The notes beneath the pieces were generated by a model, which was not told the origin of the DNA, made no database searches, and worked only from the letters and a program-made list of their open reading frames with translations. The translations under genes and the position numbers were made by a program. A stretch of 59,600 nucleotides of DNA from Veillonella parvula (GTDB lineage: Bacteria > Bacillota > Negativicutes > Veillonellales > Veillonellaceae), in the NCBI GenBank assembly GCA_947096075.1, contig CAMUQE010000001.1, positions 1-59,600 on the forward strand. The letters run 5' to 3'. This document shows positions 17,190-26,019 of this stretch, one piece after another (the stretch's first letter is position 1; every line of letters begins with the position of its first letter).

Positions 17190-18389
17190 ATGCGCGGAAA
17201 ACATATCATTGTCGCAGTATCTGCAGGTATTGCAGCGTATAAAGCAATTGAAGTAGTAAGCAGACTTCGTAAAAAAGGGGCTGAAGTAAAGGTTGTAATG
17301 ACACAAAATGCTACGCATATTGCGTCACCCTTAACGTTTGGTGAAATTAGTGGACACCCTGTAGCTCTAGACATGTTTGAACAAGTACATCAATGGGATG
17401 TAGAACATATTGCATTGGCCACATGGGCAGATGCATATGTAGTTGTGCCTGCAACAGCAAATGTGATCGGAAAAATTTATGCAGGCATTGCTGACGATAT
17501 GTTAACTACAACAATTATGGCTACCACAGCACCTAAATACCTTTGTCCTGCTATGAATACAGAAATGTATAATAATCCTATTACCCAACGTAATTTAGAA
17601 GGATTGCGTTCCTTGGGCTATCATATTATGGAACCCGCAGAAGGTTGGCTTGCTTGTGGCATTACTGGTGTAGGGCGTTTACCGGAACCAGAAGCAATTG
17701 TGGAGTGGCTAGAATCTAAAATATGCAGTACAAATGAGCTTGAAGGTACTACTATACTTGTTACAGCTGGTGGAACACAGGAGAATATCGATCCTGTTCG
17801 GTATATCGGAAATCGTTCTAGCGGTAAGATGGGATATGCCATTGCAGAACAAGCTGTACGCATGGGGGCTAAGGTGATTTTAGTAAGTGCTTCCACATCT
17901 TTACCTGTACCAAGTGGCGTAGACTTTGTTTCTGTAGACTCTGCAGTATCTATGCAGGAGGCTATTGAAGCTCGTTATAATGATGTCAATGTAGTTATCA
18001 TGGCTGCCGCTGTTTCTGATTTTAGAGTTCTTCATAAATCAGAACAAAAAATTAAAAAAATGGAATCTATGACTTTAGAACTTGTAAAAAACCCAGACAT
18101 TTTACAAGGTTTAGGCTCTAAAAAAAGCCATCAAATTCTCGTTGGTTTTGCGGCAGAAACAGAACATGTAATCAAGTATGGTCAAGATAAAGTGGCTAGA
18201 AAAAATCTAGATATGCTTGTAGCCAATGATGTAAGCAAATCTAATGCAGGTTTTAATGTAGATACAAATGAAGGCTATTTCTTATATCCTGATAAAGAGC
18301 CTAAAGAATTGCCTAATATGAAAAAATCCGACCTTGCTCGACATATTCTTAAAGAGGTTATTAACTTAGTAGCAAACAGACAAAGCTAA
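17190..18389 (+). CDS. coaBC: Bifunctional phosphopantothenoylcysteine decarboxylase/phosphopantothenate-cysteine ligase
   Basis: This 399-residue fusion covers two CoA steps. The N-terminal flavoprotein CoaC domain has VSAGIAAYKA (residues 10-19), the PAMNTEMYNN motif and the flexible-lid GWLACGITGVGRLPEP. The CoaB ligase (about 185-399) has TAGGTQENIDPVRYIGNRSSG and AAVSDF. The length is standard. The AAAAGGAG site follows directly on a terminator hairpin, leaving no room for a separate promoter. Confidence 0.96.
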   Translation: MRGKHIIVAVSAGIAAYKAIEVVSRLRKKGAEVKVVMTQNATHIASPLTFGEISGHPVALDMFEQVHQWDVEHIALATWADAYVVVPATANVIGKIYAGIADDMLTTTIMATTAPKYLCPAMNTEMYNNPITQRNLEGLRSLGYHIMEPAEGWLACGITGVGRLPEPEAIVEWLESKICSTNELEGTTILVTAGGTQENIDPVRYIGNRSSGKMGYAIAEQAVRMGAKVILVSASTSLPVPSGVDFVSVDSAVSMQEAIEARYNDVNVVIMAAAVSDFRVLHKSEQKIKKMESMTLELVKNPDILQGLGSKKSHQILVGFAAETEHVIKYGQDKVARKNLDMLVANDVSKSNAGFNVDTNEGYFLYPDKEPKELPNMKKSDLARHILKEVINLVANRQS

Positions 18390-18440
18390 CATAAAATAAT
18401 TCTGGCGTGTGTTGTTTTAAGAAGGGTGTGTTTTTGTTAT

Positions 18441-20105
18441 ATGTTTGCTATACAAAAAGCATATTTAGAGGGTTCCTTAGGAAAAGGGCAATGGAGTAAT
18501 AATATTATTGCTGGATTAGTCGTAGGAGTTGTGGCACTGCCTTTAGCGATGGCCTTTGCTATTGCTAGTGGAGTTACACCTCAGGCAGGTATATATACGG
18601 CAATCATTGCAGGGATTTTTGTGTCCTTATTTGGTGGATCTTCTGTTCAGATTGCAGGACCTACAGGGGCATTTATCGTTTTATTAAGTAGTATCGTTGT
18701 CAATTATGGCTTTGAAGGCTTACAAATTGCGACCATGATGGCAGGGATTATTCTCGTTTTAATGAGTGTTGCAAAGTTAGGAACGGTAATTCGGTTTATA
18801 CCAACACCTGTTATCATGGGCTTTACTGCAGGTATTGGTGTTACGATTTGGGTAGGGCAATGGCCATATTTTTTTGGCTTTCCACAGTTGCCGTATATGG
18901 CTCATTTCCATGAAAAATTATGGGCTATGATTCAGTCCTTACCATACTCTGACTTACCTACATTGGAAATTGCACTCCTTAGCTTAACTTTATTGTTAGT
19001 GTTGCCTAAAATTCCATATATTAATAAAATTCCTGCTCCTATTGTAGCTATGATTGTTGCCACCATTATTCAAGCTATCTACCAATTTCCTACGGTTTTA
19101 ACTATTGGCAGTGCTTTTGGTGGTATACCTCAAGGTTTACCAGAATTTTCTGTACCAAACTTGACCTTTGATAAAGTCTTAACTTTAATAGGTCCTGCTT
19201 TTACAATTGCCATGTTAGGGGCTATTGAATCCTTGTTGTCTGCAGTTGTTGCTGATGGTATGAGTGGTACCAAGCATGAATCTAATACTGAATTGTTTGG
19301 ACAAGGATTAGCTAATATATTTGCGCCATTGTTTGGAGGAATTGCATCGACAGGTGCTATTGCACGCACTGCCACAAATATTCGACAAGGTGGTAATTCT
19401 CCGGTGGCAGGCATTGTTCATGCCATTACATTAGGTGCTATCTTATTATTTTTAGCTCCTTATGCAGTGTATATTCCGTTGGCATCTATGGGGGCCATAT
19501 TATTTGTAGTAGCCTACAATATGAGTGATGTACCACGTTTTATACGAATGCTTATTCTTGCACCTCGCCCAGATCAAGTAATTTTAATGCTTACCTTTTT
19601 CCTGACAATTTTTACGGATTTGGTAGTAGCCGTAAATGTTGGTGTAGTGATTGCCGTATTACAGTTCATGCGTAAAATGGTTAAAACAATCGATGTGCAT
19701 GAAGCAAGTAGTGCCGAATTATCAGCACAAATTAGGCATGAAATTACAATTCATCCAGAAATAATGGTGTACACCGTAGAGGGGCCATTATTCTTTGGTG
19801 CTATAAGCGCATTTGATAGAGCATTAAATTCTATACATAAAGATCCTAAATATTTAATCATTCGTTTTGTAAAAGTGCCGTTTGTTGATTTGACGGGTTT
19901 ACGTATTCTACGTGGCATTATTGAAGAGCTTCAAAAGAGAGGTATTGAGGTTTTACTCAGTGATGTGAGTTACGATATTCGTAGAGAAATGTATAAATCT
20001 GACTTCTTAGATATTCTAGGGCGTCATCATATGTATCGTCAGTTTGAAAGTGCCCTTCATAAGGCTGAACATGATTTAGCATTGAAAGAGGCAAAAGAAG
20101 TATAA
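18441..20105 (+). CDS. SulP family anion transporter with STAS domain
   Basis: This protein of about 554 residues has ten or more hydrophobic segments (to about 410) with the SulP signatures GVVALPLAMAFAIASGVTPQAGIYTAI and IGPAFTIAMLGAIESLLSAVV, then a cytosolic STAS domain (about 440-545) with VDLTGLRILRGI. The family carries sulfate, bicarbonate or dicarboxylates. The substrate cannot be read from sequence. ATG 18441 is chosen, although its spacing from GAAGGG is long. An in-frame GTG at 18426 abuts that site. The gene interrupts the usual coaBC-priA adjacency together with metK. Confidence 0.88.
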   Translation: MFAIQKAYLEGSLGKGQWSNNIIAGLVVGVVALPLAMAFAIASGVTPQAGIYTAIIAGIFVSLFGGSSVQIAGPTGAFIVLLSSIVVNYGFEGLQIATMMAGIILVLMSVAKLGTVIRFIPTPVIMGFTAGIGVTIWVGQWPYFFGFPQLPYMAHFHEKLWAMIQSLPYSDLPTLEIALLSLTLLLVLPKIPYINKIPAPIVAMIVATIIQAIYQFPTVLTIGSAFGGIPQGLPEFSVPNLTFDKVLTLIGPAFTIAMLGAIESLLSAVVADGMSGTKHESNTELFGQGLANIFAPLFGGIASTGAIARTATNIRQGGNSPVAGIVHAITLGAILLFLAPYAVYIPLASMGAILFVVAYNMSDVPRFIRMLILAPRPDQVILMLTFFLTIFTDLVVAVNVGVVIAVLQFMRKMVKTIDVHEASSAELSAQIRHEITIHPEIMVYTVEGPLFFGAISAFDRALNSIHKDPKYLIIRFVKVPFVDLTGLRILRGIIEELQKRGIEVLLSDVSYDIRREMYKSDFLDILGRHHMYRQFESALHKAEHDLALKEAKEV

Positions 20106-20112
20106 TAATGAC

Positions 20113-20141
20113 TTGCTTTCTCACTGTAAATACACTATAAT
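20113..20141 (+). promoter_or_regulatory. Promoter for metK
   Basis: TTGCTT (20113-20118) and a consensus TATAAT (20136-20141) are 17 bases apart, just upstream of the SAM riboswitch. Confidence 0.75.
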
Positions 20142-20152
20142 ATTTCTGTAAC

Positions 20153-20250
20153 TCATCAAGAGTAGCGGAGGGATAGGCCCTGTGAAGCTACAGCAACCAT
20201 TCCAAGGGGAAAAGGTGCTAATTCCTATGACAAATGTCGTTAGATGGGAG
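20153..20250 (+). promoter_or_regulatory. SAM-I (S-box) riboswitch
   Basis: The sequence carries the S-box core elements in order: ATCAAGAG, GGAGGGATAGGCCC, GTGAAGCTACAGCAACC, AAGGTGCTAATTCC, GACAAAT and AGATGGGAG. S-adenosylmethionine binding is expected to stabilise the aptamer and allow the terminator at 20252-20282 to form, switching off metK, whose product is SAM. The identification rests on the conserved core and the downstream gene. Confidence 0.95.
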
Positions 20251-20251
20251 G

Positions 20252-20282
20252 GTCTCTCATGAGTGCATGAGAGGCTTTTTTT
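20252..20282 (+). terminator. Expression-platform terminator of the SAM riboswitch
   Basis: GTCTCTCATG pairs with CATGAGAGGC around AGTG and is followed by seven T. It lies between the aptamer and the metK ribosome binding site (AGGAGGA at 20288), as expected for transcriptional control. Confidence 0.92.
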
Positions 20283-20299
20283 CGTATTAGGAGGATAAA

Positions 20300-21490
20300 A
20301 TGGCTGAAAAACATATGTTTTTTACTTCTGAATCTGTTACTGAAGGCCATCCAGATAAAATAGCTGACCAAATTTCTGATGCTGTTTTGGATGCGATTAT
20401 TGAAAAGGATCCAACTGCTCGTGTAGCTTGTGAAACTTTAGTTACTACTGGTCTAGTTCATGTAGTAGGTGAAATTTCTACTCACACTTATGTAGATATT
20501 CCTCGCATCGTACGTGATACAGTTCGTGAAATTGGTTATACTCGTGCAAAATTTGGTTTTGACTGTGATACTTGTGGTGTACTTGTATCCATCGATGAAC
20601 AATCTGCTGACATCGCTATGGGCGTTGACGAAGCGCTTGAATCTAAAGATGGTAAGGGTGAAGCACTTGATAAAATCGGTGCTGGTGACCAAGGTATGAT
20701 GTTTGGTTATGCATCTAATGAAACACCTGAACTTATGCCTTTACCAATTTCTTTGGCGCATCGTTTATCCCGTCGTCTAGCAGAAGTTCGTAAAGATGAA
20801 ACTTTAACTTATTTACGTCCAGATGGTAAAACTCAAGTTACTGTTGAATATGTTGATGGTAAACCTAAACGCATTGATACAATTGTTATCTCTACACAAC
20901 ATAGTCCTGAAGTAACGCAAGAACAAATTAAAACTGATTTGAAACGTTATGTTATTGACGCAGCATTGCCTGCTGAATTTGTTGATGAAAATACTAAATA
21001 CTTTATCAATCCAACTGGACGTTTCGTAATCGGCGGTCCTCATGGTGATGCTGGTTTAACTGGTCGCAAAATTATTGTAGATACTTATGGTGGTATGGCT
21101 CGTCATGGTGGTGGTGCGTTCTCCGGTAAGGATCCATCTAAAGTAGACCGTTCCGCAGCATACGCAGCGCGTTATGTCGCTAAAAACGTTGTAGCAGCAG
21201 GTCTTGCTGATAAATGTGAAGTACAAGTTGCTTATGCGATTGGCGTTGCTCATCCTGTATCTATATTGGTTGACACTTTTGGTACAGGTCACGTTGAGGA
21301 AACTAAAATACAAGAACTTGTTAAGAAACATTTCGACCTTCGTCCAGCAGGTATCATTGAAATGCTTGATTTGTTAAAACCTCATTACCGCAAAACTGCT
21401 GCGTATGGTCACTTTGGTAGAACCGATGTAGATTTACCATGGGAACGTACAGATAAAGCACAAATTCTAAAAGAAGAAGCTGGCTTATAA
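20300..21490 (+). CDS. metK: S-adenosylmethionine synthetase
   Basis: This 396-residue enzyme makes SAM from methionine and [21 protein letters not shown] (about 17-34), [12 protein letters not shown] and [20 protein letters not shown] carry the ATP, metal and phosphate ligands. Length is standard. It is preceded by its own promoter and S-box. SAM feeds the many methyltransferases nearby (rsmB, rsmD, rlmN, miaB, the LCM and RsmJ-like enzymes). Confidence 0.98.
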   Translation: MAEKHMFFTSESVTEGHPDKIADQISDAVLDAIIEKDPTARVACETLVTTGLVHVVGEISTHTYVDIPRIVRDTVREIGYTRAKFGFDCDTCGVLVSIDEQSADIAMGVDEALESKDGKGEALDKIGAGDQGMMFGYASNETPELMPLPISLAHRLSRRLAEVRKDETLTYLRPDGKTQVTVEYVDGKPKRIDTIVISTQHSPEVTQEQIKTDLKRYVIDAALPAEFVDENTKYFINPTGRFVIGGPHGDAGLTGRKIIVDTYGGMARHGGGAFSGKDPSKVDRSAAYAARYVAKNVVAAGLADKCEVQVAYAIGVAHPVSILVDTFGTGHVEETKIQELVKKHFDLRPAGIIEMLDLLKPHYRKTAAYGHFGRTDVDLPWERTDKAQILKEEAGL

Positions 21491-21495
21491 TACAA

Positions 21496-21529
21496 AAGGT
21501 CTTAGTAGAATTTCTACTGAGACCTTTTA
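21496..21529 (+). terminator. Terminator-like hairpin between metK and priA
   Basis: AAAGGTCTTAGTAGAA pairs with TTTCTACTGAGACCTTT with almost no loop. The 3' T bases are paired with the A-tract and the free T run is short. priA starts 24 bases on, so the hairpin is probably partial. Confidence 0.8.
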
Positions 21530-21552
21530 TAATAAACGAAAGGAAATAATGT

Positions 21553-23736
21553 ATGCGCGTAGCACAAGTTATAATTAACAGACCGGCCAAACAACTTCAT
21601 AAACCTTTGAGCTATTTAATGCCTGAAAAGTTTGGTAATGTTTTACCTGGTACGCGCGTACTCATTCCTTTAGGACATAGTCGTGAAGAAGGTATTCTCA
21701 TTGGTTACGATGAGTTAGTTGAGCCACCAGAGTTCACTTTACGAAATATCGTACAAGTATTAGATAGTGAACCTTGGTTTACACCAGAAATGATGGATAC
21801 GGCCCGTCGTCTAAATGAGTATTATTTATTCTCCTATGGTGATGCGTTGCGATTGTTTACGGTGAATAAGACATTAAAATCCTACGAGGCACCAAAGGAA
21901 GAATGGCTTGTAGTCATGCCAGAATTTTCGGTGGCACAATTTAGTGAACGAAAAAAAAAGCAGCGCGAATTAGCAAAATACTTACTTGAAGTGGGCGGAG
22001 CATCTAAGGCGTTACTGTTAGCTAAGGGCTTTTCTCGTATGGTCATAAAGCAAGTAAGTGAAGCCAAGGGGATTACTGTTGAATCACGTTTTAAAGCCAC
22101 AAAAACAACGTTTGATGAGCTTTTAACAGAAGAGGTTAATATTTCTCTTACTGAAGCTCAACAAGCTGTATATAAACCAATACAAGAAGCAATGAATAGT
22201 CATGAACATAAAATCTTTTTACTTCATGGTGTAACTGGTAGTGGCAAGACTCAATTATATTTACGTGCTACAGCTAAATGCATTAGTCAAGACAAGACAG
22301 CTATTATTTTGGTGCCTGAAATTATATTGACAGATCAAATCGTGCGACGATTTGTAGAAACCTTTGGTGATGAAGTCGTAGTATTTCATAGTAAATTGAC
22401 GGTACAACAACGGAACAATAATTGGGAGCGCTTGCGACGTAAGGATAGTCACATTATTATTGGCGCCCGTTCAGCCGTATTTGCGCCAGCTGAGGATATC
22501 GGTCTTATTGTGGTCGATGAAGAACATGATACGTCTTATAAGCAAGAGGATATGGTCCGCTATCATGCACGTAATGTGGCGTTGTGGCGTGGAGAAACAC
22601 ATGGTTGTCCTGTTATTTTAGGTTCCGCTACACCATCTGTTACTTCCTACTATAAAGCTAAGCAAGGGGAATATCATTTACTAGAGCTACCACATCGTAT
22701 TTTTGAACAACCTATGCCTAAGGTTAGCATAGTAGATATGAAAGAAGAAATTCTGCATGGTAACTACTCTGTTTTTTCTGATGCAATGCGTAGTTTGATT
22801 CAAAAAACATTAGATGAACATAATCAAATGATTATCCTGCTAAATAGACGCGGTTATAGTACATTTGTTATGTGCCGAGACTGTGGGGAAACTATTATGT
22901 GCCCTCATTGTGATGTAGCAATGGTATATCACCAAGCTGGTGAAGAATTGCGTTGCCACTATTGTGAACATCACGAGCCGATTCCAACGGTTTGTCCTAA
23001 ATGTAATAGCAAACGCATAAAGTTCTTTGGCTCAGGCACACAAAAGGTAGAGGAAGAATTACGTCGTTATTTTAATTCGGCTCGCATTGCTCGCTTAGAT
23101 CAAGATGTGACAAAAAATAAGCAATTAGCAGAAGATATTCTGCATGACTTTGGGGCTCATAAATATGATATTTTGTTAGGAACACAAATGGTATCTAAAG
23201 GTCATGACTTTAAAGATGTAACAGCTGTTGGTATTTTAACGGCCGATTCAATTTTAAATATTCCTGTTTATACTGCTGCTGAACGAACCTTTGATTTACT
23301 TACTCAAACCTCTGGACGCGCTGGTCGTGGCGATAAAACGGGAAGCGTTGTAATACAAACATACAATCCGTTAAATTATGCTATAATAAAGAGTAAGGCT
23401 CATGATTATGTAGGCTTTTACAATGAAGAAATTCAAAATCGTAAAGCCTTAGGATATCCTCCATTTCGAGAAATGATTCACATGGTAGTACGTCATCAAG
23501 ATATGGAGACATTAGAGTCTATTGCAAATCATATTGTAAATGATTTGGAGGCTCATAAGGGGAATCAAGATATTTTGATTAATGGTCCTTACGAAGCACC
23601 TATAAAAAAGGTGCGTGATATGTATCGTCTAGCTATTATGATTCGCGGTACTGATTTAACGAATTTGAAAGAATATATATATAACTCATGGATTTTCACG
23701 CAAGAAGGACTGCTGATTGACGTGGACCCCGTGTAG
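21553..23736 (+). CDS. priA: Primosomal protein N', replication restart helicase
   Basis: This 727-residue 3'-5' helicase reloads the replisome at stalled forks. The N-terminal DNA-binding region is followed by Walker A GVTGSGKTQ (near residue 226), the DEEH box VVDEEHD, and a zinc region with four CxxC pairs (CRDCGETIMCPHC and CHYC...CPKC, about 440-485). The C-terminal helicase part ends with RAGRGDKTG. AAAGGA sits before the ATG. It overlaps no gene upstream but follows a hairpin closely. Confidence 0.96.
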   Translation: MRVAQVIINRPAKQLHKPLSYLMPEKFGNVLPGTRVLIPLGHSREEGILIGYDELVEPPEFTLRNIVQVLDSEPWFTPEMMDTARRLNEYYLFSYGDALRLFTVNKTLKSYEAPKEEWLVVMPEFSVAQFSERKKKQRELAKYLLEVGGASKALLLAKGFSRMVIKQVSEAKGITVESRFKATKTTFDELLTEEVNISLTEAQQAVYKPIQEAMNSHEHKIFLLHGVTGSGKTQLYLRATAKCISQDKTAIILVPEIILTDQIVRRFVETFGDEVVVFHSKLTVQQRNNNWERLRRKDSHIIIGARSAVFAPAEDIGLIVVDEEHDTSYKQEDMVRYHARNVALWRGETHGCPVILGSATPSVTSYYKAKQGEYHLLELPHRIFEQPMPKVSIVDMKEEILHGNYSVFSDAMRSLIQKTLDEHNQMIILLNRRGYSTFVMCRDCGETIMCPHCDVAMVYHQAGEELRCHYCEHHEPIPTVCPKCNSKRIKFFGSGTQKVEEELRRYFNSARIARLDQDVTKNKQLAEDILHDFGAHKYDILLGTQMVSKGHDFKDVTAVGILTADSILNIPVYTAAERTFDLLTQTSGRAGRGDKTGSVVIQTYNPLNYAIIKSKAHDYVGFYNEEIQNRKALGYPPFREMIHMVVRHQDMETLESIANHIVNDLEAHKGNQDILINGPYEAPIKKVRDMYRLAIMIRGTDLTNLKEYIYNSWIFTQEGLLIDVDPV

Positions 23737-23749
23737 TATAGGAGTGTCA

Positions 23750-24238
23750 ATGGCTGTATTAGATGTTGTAAAAGCAGGTCATCCCGTTTTAAAACAAGTG
23801 GCGGAACCTGTAGAGCATGTTAATAAAAAACTTAGAGCCCTTATCGATGATATGGCTGAAACTATGTATAAGACAGAAGGTGTTGGTCTTGCTGCACCTC
23901 AAGTAGCTGTTTCTAAACGAATTATCGTAGTAGATGATCAAGCTGGTAGTGGACTTATTGCATTAATCAATCCTGAAATCACACATGCTGAAGGCTCTCA
24001 AGTTGGACCAGAAGGTTGTTTAAGTGTACCAGGCTATTTTGGGGATGTAGAACGCTTTAATAAAATTACCGTTAAAGGTATTGATCCACATAATAAAAAG
24101 GTAATTATTAAAGCTGAAGGATTTTTAGCACGTATTTTCCAACATGAGATCGATCACTTGGAAGGTCATTTGTTTATTGAAAAAGCAACTAACTTACGAT
24201 TAATTACTGATCATCCAGAGGAGAAAGAAATTGTCTAA
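23750..24238 (+). CDS. def: Peptide deformylase
   Basis: This 162-residue metalloenzyme removes the formyl group from nascent N-terminal methionine. All three motifs are intact: GVGLAAPQV (about 44-52), EGCLSVPG with the metal-binding cysteine, and HEIDHLEG with two metal-binding histidines. The start is ATG 23750 with ATAGGAG in front. A longer frame reaching into priA is not supported. It overlaps fmt by 8 bases, pairing deformylase with formyltransferase. Confidence 0.96.
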   Translation: MAVLDVVKAGHPVLKQVAEPVEHVNKKLRALIDDMAETMYKTEGVGLAAPQVAVSKRIIVVDDQAGSGLIALINPEITHAEGSQVGPEGCLSVPGYFGDVERFNKITVKGIDPHNKKVIIKAEGFLARIFQHEIDHLEGHLFIEKATNLRLITDHPEEKEIV

Positions 24239-25241
24239 TAATAAACAATTGCGCATCGTTTTTATGGGGACGCCAGACTTTTCTGTACCAACCTTAGAGG
24301 CTTTGATTCAAGCAGGTCATTCTATTGTTGGCGTGTATTGTCAGCCTGATAAACAAAAAGGGCGTGGTAAACAAGTTCAAATGCCTCCTGTGAAAGTTGC
24401 TGCTCTTGAACATAATTTACAAGTGTTTCAACCTGTTACATTACGGGATGAGCAAGTTCGAGCTGAATTAGAAGCATTGAAACCAGATGTAGTGGTGGTT
24501 ATTGCATACGGAAAGATTTTACCACCGTGGTTAATCAGGCTACCACAATACGGCTGTATTAATGTTCATGCTTCGATTTTGCCTAGCTATAGAGGTGCTG
24601 CACCGATTCACTATGCAATTATTAATGGGGACTCTAAAACGGGTGTTACCATAATGCATATGGATGATGGTCTTGATACAGGTGACATCATCGACATTGT
24701 GGAAACTGATATTTTACCCGGTGAAACAACAGGGCAGTTATTTGAACGTATAGCTGTACTTGGGGGAGAAACTATAGTACCTGTATTAACTCGTTGGGTT
24801 AATGGAGACATTGTGGCTACTCCACAAGATGATACAATGGCAACACACACTGCTAAGATTACAAAGGAAATGGGGCAGATTGACTGGTCTAAGCCTGCTA
24901 ATGAAATTGTAAATCTCATTAGAGGACTTAATCCAGCACCTGGATGTTATACTTACCTCGACGGAAAACGTTTAAAAGTATGGTCTGGAGAAGTGGTTCC
25001 AAGTGATACGACTCATTGTTTGATAGATATTCATGGAAAACATGTGCCAATTGTGTTATCAGCTATAACTAGACCTGGTACAGTCGTATCTAAAATAGCG
25101 GGTTTAGGCGTATTCTGTGGGGATGGAAATATAGTTTTACTAACAGAAGTGCAACCTGAAAATAAGAAACGTATTAGTGCCACTGATTTTATAAATGGAC
25201 ATCAGATAAAGGAAGGTATCGTTTTTGAGGACTCAATATAA
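24231..25241 (+). CDS. fmt: Methionyl-tRNA formyltransferase
   Basis: This 336-residue enzyme formylates the initiator Met-tRNA using 10-formyltetrahydrofolate. RIVFMGTPDFSVPTLEAL (8-25), the catalytic SILPSYRGAAPIHYAI with the preceding NVHA, and the metal- and folate-site GVTIMHMDDGLDTGDI are all present, followed by a C-terminal OB-fold. The start codon is TTG at 24231 inside the end of def, 7-8 bases after GAGGAG. Its end overlaps the next gene. Confidence 0.96.
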   Translation: MSNNKQLRIVFMGTPDFSVPTLEALIQAGHSIVGVYCQPDKQKGRGKQVQMPPVKVAALEHNLQVFQPVTLRDEQVRAELEALKPDVVVVIAYGKILPPWLIRLPQYGCINVHASILPSYRGAAPIHYAIINGDSKTGVTIMHMDDGLDTGDIIDIVETDILPGETTGQLFERIAVLGGETIVPVLTRWVNGDIVATPQDDTMATHTAKITKEMGQIDWSKPANEIVNLIRGLNPAPGCYTYLDGKRLKVWSGEVVPSDTTHCLIDIHGKHVPIVLSAITRPGTVVSKIAGLGVFCGDGNIVLLTEVQPENKKRISATDFINGHQIKEGIVFEDSI

Positions 25242-26019
25242 GCAGTACGAAACGTATCCGTTATACTTGATATTATCAACTATTACTTGTGCTTTACTCA
25301 CAGCAATACTAGCTTTTCTAATGTATATATTAGAGCCTGGGCTTTCACAATTACATTCAATTGCACCTATTATAAGTAGTGTAGTTATTTCTATCCTTAT
25401 TGGTGTCATATGGATATTGTGCGCATCCCTAATTGTTGCTAGTTTAGGTATTATACGGTTACATCCTATTGTTTTAAGACTAGCTAATCAGTTTATTTAT
25501 GGATTATTTCCATTGACTTTGGCGATTGGTAAGGTGAGAGGGGTTACTAAAGATCAACTACGTCAATCTATGATTGATTTAATCAATCATCTGGTAATGC
25601 TAGATATGTATACGGTTGATCCAGAACGTATATTATTGTTAACACCTCACTGTTTACAAGAAAGCTCGTGTGTTCATAAGGTTACACATGATGTATATAA
25701 TTGTAAGCAGTGTGGGCGATGTCAAGTTGGTAATTTATTACAAGTTGCAAAAGACTACGGGTGTCAATTTATAGTTGTCACTGGAGGTACTTTAGCGCGA
25801 ATGAAGGTAAAGGAAGCGCGGCCAAAAGCTATTGTAGCAATAGCTTGCGAACGAGATTTAGCAAGCGGTATGGCTGATGTATTTCCCATCCCAGTTATTG
25901 GCGTATTAAATGAACGCCCTAATGGGCCATGTTGTAATACAACAGTAGACCCTGAACGTGTTCGAGCAGTAGTAGAACAATTGATTGGTAGGAATAGCGA
26001 TGACAGAAGTAAAGACTAA
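25225..26019 (+). CDS. DUF116 family membrane-anchored cysteine-rich protein
   Basis: This 264-residue protein has two hydrophobic segments at about residues 12-35 and 48-75, then a soluble domain with many cysteines: TPHCLQESSCVHKV, NCKQCGRCQVG, ACERD and NGPCCNTT. This is the DUF116 family, often found with fmt and rsmB in Firmicutes. Cysteine spacing suggests a metal or Fe-S centre, but no function is known to me. The start is TTG (25225), 8 bases after GGAAGG, inside fmt. Confidence 0.82.
   Translation: MRTQYKQYETYPLYLILSTITCALLTAILAFLMYILEPGLSQLHSIAPIISSVVISILIGVIWILCASLIVASLGIIRLHPIVLRLANQFIYGLFPLTLAIGKVRGVTKDQLRQSMIDLINHLVMLDMYTVDPERILLLTPHCLQESSCVHKVTHDVYNCKQCGRCQVGNLLQVAKDYGCQFIVVTGGTLARMKVKEARPKAIVAIACERDLASGMADVFPIPVIGVLNERPNGPCCNTTVDPERVRAVVEQLIGRNSDDRSKD

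Noticed and set aside
20453..21590. Minus-strand open frames opposite metK and other highly expressed genes (for example 20813-21043, 33199-33537)
   Set aside because: They are rich in Phe, Tyr and Ser, lack ribosome binding sites and mirror codon bias of the true gene on the plus strand.
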